In this document: one piece after another, positions 43,151 through 52,624 of the stretch
Position numbering within the stretch: position 1 is the first letter of the stretch
Layout: each line of letters begins with the position of its first letter
Assembly (NCBI GenBank): GCA_024516035.1
Contig: CM044966.1
Coordinates: 20,840,576-20,904,575 of the forward strand
Source of the DNA: Bactericera cockerelli
Taxonomy: Eukaryota > Arthropoda > Insecta > Hemiptera > Triozidae
Length of the DNA stretch: 64,000 nt
Direction of reading: 5' to 3'
Notes under the pieces: model-generated
Database searches by the model: none
Seen by the model: only the letters and a program-made list of their open reading frames with translations
What the model was told of the DNA's origin: nothing
Position numbers and translations under genes: made by a program

Positions 43151-44195
43151 TAAGCTACCCATAGATGAATCTGGCGGGATATTTTTTAGAGGGACTTTTG
43201 TGGGGGAAAAAACAGTAATAGCCACCGAAACCTCCCTCGTGTCAGTTCCTTTCATTTCTTCTGAGTTTCTGACTATCATGTAGAGTTGCCGCGATTAGTT
43301 CAAATCTCGATAATCGATTATCGATTAATCGGACTCGTTGGTAATCGATTAATCGACACTCAAATAATCGATTAATCGATTATTTGACGATTATCTGAAA
43401 TTAACCAAAAATTGACTTTGACTAATTTTTACTTTTTTTTTTGTCGCGACGACATATTATTTTTATTTCATATTATCATTTCTCATATCTTTTCCTTTAA
43501 TTAGATACTAATTGAGCCAATTTTGACCTCTACTGGATCTATAGTGCCCACTCTGAAAAAAAAAAAAAATACCAATTTTTTCACCTAACTAGATTTTATT
43601 AATATTTTTTTTTCTTTTTATATAGTTTGTCACGACGGCATATATTTTATCAATTTAAAAAACAAGTTGTCATAGTTTGACATGTTGAATGTCACAGGTT
43701 GAATAAAAAAAAAACGACACCTGGCAATGCCAGTGTTGCCAGAAAAAATTAAAAAAAATCCCCCAATTTTTACTTTTTTTTCCCCAATCCCAAGGTGCTT
43801 GCTAGATCTAGATAACTATAAGTACTATATTAACTAGATAGTAGATAGTCCAAAATAATCGATTAATCGACATGAAAATAATCGATTAATCGATTATCTG
43901 ACTAGTCACTAATCGTTAATCGATTATCAAATAATCGATTATTAATAATCGATTAGTTCGATTAATCGCGCAACTCTACTATCATGACTATCATCCACTG
44001 AGATCGTCAGTGCCATTATCAGTCATTATCTATTATTCTATTCAAGTTTCGTCTCATACGGTTCGTACCTTATCGTCTGACAGTTGACTTGACATTATTT
44101 CATTAAGCGGCTCCAGGCTACAATAAATTAACTTCATAATCTTCAGATTGTTATCCAGCATATTTCAAGACACAAGTTCTCTCCACAACCACAGG
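43150..44195 (+). promoter_or_regulatory. Putative promoter and non-coding exon 1 of BTB-BACK gene C (split by a hAT element)
   Basis: 'gatgaatctggcgggatatt' and 'gccaccgaaacctccctcgt' come before the hAT insertion. 'ggctccaggctacaataaat', 'gacacaagttctctccacaa' and the donor cagg|gtaagtg (44,196) come after it. The spacing between promoter-like and exon parts is therefore about 700 bp longer than at gene B. Confidence 0.45.
43281..43978. mobile_element. hAT-like non-autonomous element rich in ATCGATTAATCGAT
   Basis: 698 bp, starting TAGAGTTGCCGCGATTAG and ending CGCGCAACTCTA. It is flanked by a perfect 8-bp CTATCATG (43,273-43,280 and 43,979-43,986). Both subterminal regions carry many palindromic 'aatcgattaatcgatt' motifs. 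No transposase. It interrupts the upstream block of BTB gene C. Confidence 0.85.
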
Positions 44196-44299
44196 GTAAG
44201 TGAATCTGTTCAGTACACTGCAAGGGTTTAGGGTTGGGAACTTGAGTGAAAATTCTGATAAAGATAGATGTATTTGTATTTTAGAAGACACCTTTGCCA

Positions 44300-44940
44300 A
44301 TTTTAGCAGAATACTAAGGGCCGGATTATGAAACAGGTTGAGTCCATCTTCATGGACACTATTCCTTAACTTTTACATTGTCAACAACTGTAGATATCAT
44401 AATTAAACTGGGCTTTGTAGCTGTACCTATATTACCTCTGTGGCAAAAGGGAGGTATTGGTGAAAATAATGAAACAGGATTAGTATATATTTGCAGACAA
44501 TATCCCTCAACATTCACCTTGACAACTACTGTAGGAGATCATATCCAAACCAGGCTTTGTAGCTGTATATTGACCCACAATCAGTACAGTTGTGAGAGAT
44601 TTCTCTCAGAACCGTAATGTTACTGTGTACTTAATACGTTTTTTTAGTAAAATGCTGAAACCTCTATGTCATTATAGGGGAAAACATTTTAGAATATGTC
44701 TTACCTTGATTTGTTAAATAAATAATAAAGAACTCAAACTTGTCAAAAAATACTTTTAATGTTAACTACTGTTTAGAAATATTAACATATTCAGTAGTAT
44801 CTTGATCAACAAAGTGGCAGACTTGTAACATGAAAGTTGTTGGTTTAAGTCCCAGAGTTTGAGTAGTTGTGTTATCACAAAAATGATTACACACAGATAT
44901 GAAAACTTAAATTTAACTTACTTTCTAGAAATATATCACA
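44300..44940. repeat. Dispersed 'attatgaaacagg' repeat and SINE family E (44,789-44,920)
   Basis: Same order as 32,690-33,020 and 33,974 in unit A. The roughly 800-bp segment that holds the 33,345-33,780 element in unit A is absent here. Confidence 0.6.
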
Positions 44941-45935
44941 GAGTCGTTCCATTTATGATTCCAAAGTTCCCACTGAGGCCACTCCTGGTAGTGAGGAGAG
45001 ATCAAAACCCCGAGAAAAATAATAAAATATTATTTAACATTTTCAACACATATCATTAGACAATAAAAAATCTCCTTCAATGATTATCCATTGGTTAGAG
45101 TACACTAAAAAAAAACCAACCTTAACCATGAGGTTGAACAATGTTGACCCTGCTCAAGCGAGATAAGACAGAGTAAAAGAAGAGTACCCTAAATATAGAG
45201 AAAAATGTTTCCCCCTGGATAAATATTGGTACACATGTTTAAGTGTGTAATAAGTAGACACGTAAAAAGCAAGTGCTTGAGACCTGAATTATTGCACAAA
45301 GGTCTGGCCTATATTAGAGATGTTATACAGCAGGTTTTGATAATCTTTTTACCAAAGGATTGTCTTCTTCATTTCCAAATTGCTCCGCGATTCACTCATC
45401 TCCCTGAGATAAATCTATAGAGATAAAATCTAAAGAGTGAATTACAGTGATCTTTGCTTATAACGCCAGATATAACAGCCTGCTGTTCATTACATACATA
45501 CTGATATCCAACTCCCTTGGATTTTTCTATTACTTGACCACCAGTGTTGTAGTTTATCTATTGAAACTCCGGTTACTGCAACAAATTCATATATGGCAAC
45601 CAAAATTCAATGTTTTTTTTTTTTTGAAGTGACTTTGAAGAGTGATAAAGGTTTCAGAACCCCAAACAGAACATGATGAAATCCTTGTAATTTAGAAGAT
45701 CACTACAATGTGATGTCACAAATCTGCTTTTACATATCCACTTTTATCCTATTCGGCAACTTTAAAATGTTTTTTTTTGTCTTTTGTGTTCATTTTTTGT
45801 TGTGTTGTTGACAGTGATGACTTCTTTTGGTGTATAGCGTACAACATCAGTTATTCAATATTTCTTTTCCATGTGCAAATGACCCAAAAACGCAAAAAAA
45901 AAAAAAAAGCAATATTTGCTTTATGCATATGACCC
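44940..45935. other. Unit spacer, no gene
   Basis: The first 600 bases match 34,330-34,900. The rest (about 45,560-45,930) is AT-rich with poly-T/A runs and is absent from unit A. Confidence 0.45.
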
Positions 45936-45939
45936 TACC

Positions 45940-46375
45940 ACAGACTATTGCTGAATCCTTTGCATCTCACTACCTCAGCACCTACAGTCACAACTCCCCA
46001 CCTGACCCAGACTATTGCTGAATCCTTTGCATCTCACTTCCTCAGCACCTACAATCACTACTCTCCACCTTGACCCAGATTATTGCTGAATCGTTTACAC
46101 TTTACTTCCTCAGCACCTACATTCACAACTCCCCACCTGACCCAGATTATTGCTGAATCCTTTGCATCTCACTTCCTCAGCACCTACAATCACTACTCTC
46201 CACCTTGACCCAGATTATTGCTGAATCCATTGCATCTCACTTCCTCAGCACCTACACTCACAACTCCCCACCTTGACCCAGATTATTGCTGAATCCTTTG
46301 CATCTCACTTCCTCAGCACCTACACTCACAACTCCCCACCTGACCCACTTGAGACAGACTATTGCTGAATTTTTA
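45940..46375. repeat. VNTR of about 63-bp units, about 7 copies
   Basis: Same unit as 34,913-35,275 ('gattattgctgaatcctttg', 'cacttcctcagcacctac'), with more copies and more drift. Confidence 0.9.
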
Positions 46376-46377
46376 AC

Positions 46378-46771
46378 TTGCATACTAGACGATTTGGCTT
46401 TTGTTTTTCTGTCTGTCGATTCCGCGATTAATCTCGATTGGATTCTTCAAAATTATTGAAATTTAGTATTCAAAGTTCATTGGGGTCCCAGAATTTTACC
46501 TCTTAATTTTGGGCCAATATTATTTACCTAGGTCACTCACGGCCAAATGGGGGCCGTTTTAGTGAAAATTAAAAATGAAGTTTCCATAATTTTTTTTTTT
46601 TTTTTAATTCTAGGCTCTTGAAGTTTTGTAGGATCATTGAGAAAATATATTTGTGTTTAGTAGTGAAATTATGTGATCGTAAAAGCTAAAATTGTGATAA
46701 AAATTGAAAAAGGGCCGGTTGAAATTTTTAAGTATAAACCCATTGAGTGGAGTATTTTTGAAAGGTCTGGA
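46378..46771 (+). repeat. Dispersed repeat, family H
   Basis: Equivalent to 35,276-35,660, continuing past the 5S-SINE insertion at 47,078. Confidence 0.65.
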
Positions 46772-46780
46772 TGTCCTCAT

Positions 46781-46784
<4 letters not shown>

Positions 46785-46817
<33 letters not shown>

Positions 46818-47064
46818 TGGGGTTTAACGTCGCTTTCAACAGCCATGGTCATATCCCGACGGGGGTTTTACCCTCCATTCGCAGGAAACTCACAAACCTG
46901 CTACTCACATTGACCTCACCCAGCCTGAGTGGGGCCGGGAAAAGCCAGCGTCACGAGAATTAGAATTTGAAATGTCACCCATCCAAGTCTTAACCTCGCT
47001 GGATGTCGCCTAACTTCGGTGTTCTGAAGGGAACCGGTGTATTCAACATGCCATCGACGCTGGC
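46785..47064 (-). repeat. 5S rRNA-derived SINE (SINE3-type), copy 2
   Basis: The minus strand begins 'agccagcgtcgatggcatgt', then 'tgaatacaccggttcccttc' and 'gaagttaggcgacatccag'. The body ends 'gcgacgttaaaccccactt' plus a poly-A tail of about 30. The TSD 'tgtcctcatgtt' is at 46,772-46,783 and 47,065-47,076. The empty site is in unit A ('gatgtcctcatgctttatat', about 35,658). Confidence 0.85.
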
Positions 47065-47349
47065 TGTCCTCATGTTTAATATAATATTTATAGTTCGATT
47101 AGAGAATCTTTGTGAGCTTTACAGTTCGCAGAACTACTAGTAAGAAATAATCCATGTATACAGGGTGTCCCACCAAAGTTGGACACCTCAAATTACTCAG
47201 GCCCTGAAAGAGTTTTTGAAAAAATAAAAATTCTAGGGTACATGTCCTAATATTATGCGGTTTCAGTCATGAATTTTTTTTTATACAGGGTGGTTTTTTT
47301 CGACCAATTTCTTTTCTAAATCTCGAATAACTCAAGTTCGTTTAATTTT

Positions 47350-47575
47350 GCTTCTCAAAGCTTTATGAACGCCCTGAAGTCTTTGAAAGTTTGAGTAATT
47401 CTGTAGAACTTTAACAGGCCACTGTAGCCTCTACTACCGTCTAACCAAATAGACATCGCTCAAGACCCAAAATGCAGTCTCTGTAAAGAGGCCACAGAGA
47501 CAGACAGCAAAACATTTTCTTTGTGAATGTGGAGCAGCCTCTCAAGCTCGATAGAAACACTTCACAAGGCTGAAT
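47350..47575 (+). pseudogene. Fossil LINE ORF2 3' end (unit C copy, shortened)
   Basis: 'gcttctcaaagctttatgaa', 'caggccactgtagcctctac' and 'gcaaaacattttctttgtga' match 23,360-23,690 and 36,640-36,920. It is shorter because of deletions. Confidence 0.65.
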
Positions 47576-47579
47576 TTTT

Positions 47580-48071
47580 TTTTCTCAATAATTACTTTTT
47601 TATTTACAAAACATAACAATCAACAATCAACGAAATATAAAAATGAAATCAGATAGTGAATGTAAAAATATCATAAAATTTCGTCAATTAGCTATTTTAA
47701 TTATTAAATTAAAAAGTGTGATGTCTAGCCCACTGTGTCATACCTAGTTAATGACATGTGTTGAAGTTACCGAAATCAGTCCTAAAAGAATCTTAAGCTA
47801 CATGAATAGTTTTGATCTCTTTTAGAATTACAGGGGCATGTCACAAAAGATCTATTTAAGGTCGCAGTGACAAAGAGCTTTCGTAGCCGACAGCCCTACT
47901 TATACCAATACCAAGTGTACGGTACAAATAATAATGACAAAATTTTTAAAAAATGGAAACAATTAAACGTTAGAAAGGAAAAAAAATAGATAAATGAATA
48001 CACATAATTATAATTATGTCCTAGCTAAGGGCTGGGGTTATTGTCTATGACAATCTCTTCCCCCCAACACA
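47580..48071. other. AT-rich part of the tandem unit
   Basis: Matches 23,700-24,205 and 36,925-37,430. No gene. Confidence 0.5.
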
Positions 48072-48295
48072 TAGTATAATAATAATAACACTCTTTAGTG
48101 GAAGGCACCCACCACACAAAGTTAATGCTTAAAGCATTTTCTACCACCTCACCTCAGAGATTTATTATAATGTGGTCACAAACTCAAATGAATGTGGAGA
48201 AATTCATACACTGGGAGGGATTCGAACCAACGGATCCCTACGCTACCTACCTGAATTACAAGACAAGCGCGTTAACAACATGACCACCCGTGCAC
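48072..48295 (-). repeat. tRNA-derived SINE, family A
   Basis: Unit C equivalent of 24,211-24,431 and 37,432-37,656. Confidence 0.75.
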
Positions 48296-48445
48296 GGTTT
48301 ATCCACACACGTTAAGATGAATAACACAAGAAAATTACAATTGAGCTGAAACTTGTTTGAATTTTATTTATTTTTAAATTTTCCTCTTAGTTTTTCCTCC
48401 TTATAAAATGAAACACCCGTCTAGCGCTGACAGTCTAAACAAAGA

Positions 48446-48600
48446 TCTACTTGTACTTGTACCTACCTGTGATATTTACTTGTACCAAGTACCTACCTGT
48501 GCTATTTACTTGTACTTGTACCTAGCTGTGATATTTACTTGTACTTGTACACATACCTTTGATATTTACTTGTACATGTACTAACCTGTGATATTTATTG
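48446..48600. repeat. VNTR upstream of BTB gene C
   Basis: About five units of 'ttacttgtacttgtacctac' type lie about 250-400 bp before the ATG, more degenerate than at A and B. Confidence 0.8.
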
Positions 48601-48849
48601 AATTTTTATTTTACCTATTCATACCTCGCTACATCGAAGTCGCGATTGGTCGAAAATCCCGTTAATTCGAAAGAATTCTCCATCCTTTGTTGAATAAACA
48701 CTGTCCATGTCACCTCCTTTTTGAAACTTGACTTGACACTTCTATCCTCTGAATTTTGAGGCATCTTGATTTTACTCGAAAAAAAAAATTCTTACATAAA
48801 TATACCATAATCCATTTATATTACCCTCTCTCCTTTTTTCTGTTTCAGA

Positions 48850-50520
48850 ATGGCAGAAGTACAAGATGTCTTGTTCAGAAGTGAACTGACAATGAAGGCA
48901 GAAAAGGTTTGGAACAATAACAAAATATGTGACTGTGAGTTTCTTCTAAAAAACTCCAAATTTCATGTCAGCAGTCATCTCATCTACATGAGCAGTAGTA
49001 TTCTGTATTCACAAGTAGAGACACATCATGAACACTGTGATGACAAAATACTAACAATGCCAGGTCTCATGTTTGATGAGAGCTTTGAAATCATACTTAA
49101 ATACATGCATGGCATGGAATTGAATTTTTCAAGAATGCAGAAACCCATCATCTGTGAGGTTCTCCGGCTGTGCGAGACCTATGAGCTCTCTGATATCTTC
49201 ACTGCCATCAAGTCATTCCTGTCTACACTTGACAATTTTGAGCTCGACTCGTTTTTTGTACTCATCAATACAGCCAAGAAATTCTTATTGAACGATCTGT
49301 ACAAAAAGTTAATTATTTATGCTTACGAGAATTCAGAACAAGTGTTGAAGCACGAGAGTTTCAAGGATTTGCAATACGAAGTTTTGAGTGAATTGCTCAA
49401 GTCCAACCTGTTTTACGCTCCTGAAATTGACATCCTCAGGGGTGCTTTGGTTTGGCACAGTGAGAATCTGAACCAATGTCCCAGGCGAGCTCTGGAAATG
49501 TTGGACGAGAAGATCAGCAGTGCATATGTTGCTGAGGAATCGGCTGATGGTTGTGACTCTCAGTCACATGCTGCCAGAAGTGAAAAAGTTTTCCCAACTG
49601 ATGCCAAGTCATGTGACAAGAAAGTGATTACGAAATTTAAGAAAATGGCGTTGAAGCAAACTGCTGGACCATCCAGTTGTGATTCGAATGAAAATAACCC
49701 GGATGTGGACAACATCATTCCTGATCAACTTGACAGCTGTGTGGAACTGGCAAAGACATTTTCAGATAACGTTTTGAAAAAACTGCTTTCACATATTCGC
49801 ATGAAACATATTTCAATTTTTGAGTACATGCCTGCTTTTAAAACAGAATTGTTTCAAAAACACAGATTATTTTTGGAAGATGACAAATATTTTTCGAAGA
49901 ACATAGAGCCTAGAAATCAATTCAAAGCAGAAACCAGAGATCAAAATGAAAGAATTGTTGAAATTCCTGTTGAAGTAGAGACCGGGAATCCAAATAGAGC
50001 AGAGATCAATAATCAAAATGAAGGAATTGTTAATAATCCAACTGTGGTTGAGTCTAGAAAGGAGTTGTTCACACATGTCACAAAGAAATTCATCATTAAA
50101 CGTCCACATAGTTCCTCTGAATTGCATGAGTCAGAAGAGGAGTGTCTCATAGGAGATATGAAATGGAAAGCATGCATGAGGGTTGATTCTGGTAACAACA
50201 TTCACATGCACTTGAAATGTCTCTCCACCACGCAGCGTGACTGGAAGTGTACTGTTGAATGTCAATTCAAGTTTGTCCCACTATGTGAGGGTTATGACTC
50301 CTGGGTAGTACCACGAGACGGATCATACAGGAGAGTAACACTGACTCCTGCTGCTCCCTGTGTGGAGGTCTGTGAGTTCTACTACCCGAGGGTCCTGGTG
50401 CACAGGAGCGGGGGCCACAGGGGGTCGTGGTGGGTGGATGTATATAGATTACGTCAGTCACATGCTTGGGTCTTCACAGTGGAAGTTCATTTCAAATCAA
50501 TTGAAATCGAAACCAAGTAG
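48850..50520 (+). CDS. BTB-BACK protein with MATH/TRAF-like C-terminal domain, copy C
   Basis: 556 residues. BTB (about 25-120) and BACK (about 125-220) are almost identical to copies A and B. Divergence starts at about residue 313 (LLSHIRMKHISIFEYMPAF, FQKHRLFLEDDKYF) and is strongest in the C-terminal domain: RPHSSSELHESEEE, VDSGNNIHMHL, PLCEGYDS, RVLVHRSGGHRGSWWVDVYRL. The stretches SWVVPRDGSYRRVTLTPAAP and KFKSIEIETK-like ends (FKSIEIETK) are unchanged in all three. The start follows a 3' splice site, as in A and B. The pattern suggests three active genes, with the C-terminal loops changing faster than the adaptor part. Regulation may involve the upstream VNTR, which is inference only. 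Confidence 0.85.
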   Translation: MAEVQDVLFRSELTMKAEKVWNNNKICDCEFLLKNSKFHVSSHLIYMSSSILYSQVETHHEHCDDKILTMPGLMFDESFEIILKYMHGMELNFSRMQKPIICEVLRLCETYELSDIFTAIKSFLSTLDNFELDSFFVLINTAKKFLLNDLYKKLIIYAYENSEQVLKHESFKDLQYEVLSELLKSNLFYAPEIDILRGALVWHSENLNQCPRRALEMLDEKISSAYVAEESADGCDSQSHAARSEKVFPTDAKSCDKKVITKFKKMALKQTAGPSSCDSNENNPDVDNIIPDQLDSCVELAKTFSDNVLKKLLSHIRMKHISIFEYMPAFKTELFQKHRLFLEDDKYFSKNIEPRNQFKAETRDQNERIVEIPVEVETGNPNRAEINNQNEGIVNNPTVVESRKELFTHVTKKFIIKRPHSSSELHESEEECLIGDMKWKACMRVDSGNNIHMHLKCLSTTQRDWKCTVECQFKFVPLCEGYDSWVVPRDGSYRRVTLTPAAPCVEVCEFYYPRVLVHRSGGHRGSWWVDVYRLRQSHAWVFTVEVHFKSIEIETK

Positions 50521-50581
50521 GGATATAAAATTGTGAATTTTCATTTTTAATGATTATGAACACTATTAATAATAAAAATAA

Positions 50582-50730
50582 CCGACCTCAGTAGCTTGAT
50601 CGATAAGGCAGCGGACTTGGAACCTGGAGGTCGTAGTTTCAAGTCCCGGTTACAGTGTAGATATAGTCAAGCGAGTTTGAGTAATTGTGATATCACGAAA
50701 GTGATTGACACAAATATGATAACTTTTTTA
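50582..50730 (+). repeat. tRNA-derived SINE, family E
   Basis: 'gacctcagtagcttgatcga' to 'caaatatgataactt'. A further fragment of the tail is repeated at about 50,830-50,870 after a 100-bp AT-rich insertion. Confidence 0.75.
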
Positions 50731-50979
50731 CTTTTTACATTCTTTCATTTTTCCCTCTCCTCTTCAATTTAATTTTTAACCTTTTCTTTTCAACAATATT
50801 TTAGTTTTAGTAGAGCTATTTTTAGTGATTGTGATATCACGAAACTGATGAACACAAATATGATAACTTAGACACTATTAAAAATAATAATAACCAGATG
50901 CGGCCGATTGGACTTTTAACCAGGAGGTCGGTGGTTTGAGACCTTAGTCCGATTGAAAATTAACAGTGTAAGTTTGAGT

Positions 50980-51197
50980 AATAATAATAATAATAACACT
51001 TTTTTTGTGAAATGTAACCAGGAGAGGTTAATGCTCAAAGCATTTTCTACTACCTAACCTGCAGAGTCTTATTATTATGTGGTCACAAACTCAAATTAAT
51101 GAGGAAAAATTCATGCACTGAATGGGATTCGAACCTACGGATCCCTACGCTACCTGGATTACCAGACGAGCGCGTTAACCACTTGACCACTAGTGCA
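50980..51197 (-). repeat. tRNA-derived SINE, family A (uninterrupted site)
   Basis: Continuous 'cctacgctacctggattacc', the second empty site for the unit A LINE. Confidence 0.8.
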
Positions 51198-51199
51198 AG

Positions 51200-51640
51200 G
51201 TAGTGAAATAATCTATAATATTACTAGTACATCCCTGATACTGTCTACACAGTTGAAGTTTATTTCAAATATCTTTTTATTAATTGTAGATATTTTTTTT
51301 TCAATAAGATACCAATTTATTATTATTATTATTACATCATTATTATATCTCTTAGACAGTGTGTCTGCTGGGTTGAAGTTTATTTAAAATCTTTTTAAAT
51401 TGAGACAACGTAAGGATAAAATATTGAAGATATTGGATATTTCTTTAGTTACTACATCTGTTTATATTTTATAAATTTTCCTTGGTCAAATTTTTCTCAA
51501 TTTTATTTTTTATCATTACTAAACTTGTTTGTACATTCATAATTATGTCCTATTAATAAATAATTCAATAATAATAAAATACCTAATAATAATAGTATAG
51601 TATATTTATTAGTTTACAAGTATTTTAATTTTTATTGATT
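51200..51640. other. End of the tandem duplication
   Basis: Similarity to units A and B runs to about 51,585 ('ctattaataaataattcaat' and 'aataataaaatacc') and then stops. Unit C has no counterpart of 29,300-36,480. Confidence 0.55.
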
Positions 51641-52175
51641 TAACGTCCTGAATTAGGACGGGGTTTTTTTACCCTCCATTTGCTGGGAATGGAGCGGTTT
51701 AGCTCAGTGGTTAAGCACTTGCTTTCCATGCGGAAGGTCCTGGGTTCGATCCCCCGTGCCAACAAAAATTTGTATTCTTAATTTGGTTACAATTGTTTGT
51801 AAGGGATACCTTCCGGTGCGCTCGTGTTGACCCAGCACCTAAATGGGAAGTATTGTGTCACTTCTCGCCCATCAGAGGGGAGGCATACTACGGGATGGGC
51901 AAGCTACAACACAGACCACAAGCGTCTACAGTAGCTCTTGTTTCATGGGTACGAAATAAAAAAGGTTGTGTAACACTCATCTTTAAAAAAAAAAAAAATC
52001 GTACCAGCCACCCACATTAACCTCACCCAGCCTGGGTAGGGCCGGAAATGCCAGACTTACATGTACGGAGGAAACAGAATTTTCTGTGTGAAAAGTCTTC
52101 TCCGACCGGGGATCGAACTCGGGATCTCTGGACTACGGGTAGTAGTCACAACCGTTACGCCACGGAGGCTGGCGT
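51640..52175 (-). repeat. SINE family B (minus) with SINE family D inserted in it
   Basis: Family B parts are 51,640-51,689 ('aattaggacggggttttttt', 'ccctccatttgctgggaat') and about 51,998-52,175 ('tcgtaccagccacccac' to 'gttacgccacggaggctgg'). The family D copy sits between, which shows D was active after this B copy landed. Confidence 0.8.
51690..51998 (+). repeat. tRNA-derived SINE, family D (full copy)
   Basis: A box 'gtttagctcagtggttaagc', B box 'gggttcgatcccccgtgcc', body 'tttgtaagggataccttccg' and 'ctacgggatgggcaagctac', and an A-rich 3' end. Confidence 0.85.
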
Positions 52176-52620
52176 GACGGTTACGTCTCTGTTATGGTTA
52201 TAGTTATGTCTCTATCATGATTGTATTATGGGGTGTCTACGCAATTGCAGTTCATTATTTAACTAAAACTTTATTTTGCTAGGGACAGACAATAAAATAA
52301 ATATAATTTAAGAACTGCTCTCATAATAGAGAGTTGCCAAAAAACACAGTATACCAATCAATAATCCAAGATTACATATTTTTTTTTTTTTTTCTTATTA
52401 TTATTATTGATATTTTTTCCTTTCTTTTCTTTTCTTCATTTTTTTCTTTGATAATGTTGTTAGGATCTACAGTGTATGATTTTAGAACTATCTTTGATAA
52501 TTGATGATGATATATCATCTAACATAAAATATTATGTACACAATTTTAAATATAACTGAATACTAATACTGACTATAATATAAATATACTTAATATTATA
52601 AATCAACTGAAATGGAATCT
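52176..52620. other. AT-rich spacer
   Basis: No gene or recognised repeat apart from T-rich runs at 52,379-52,440. Confidence 0.4.
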
Positions 52621-52624
52621 TATC

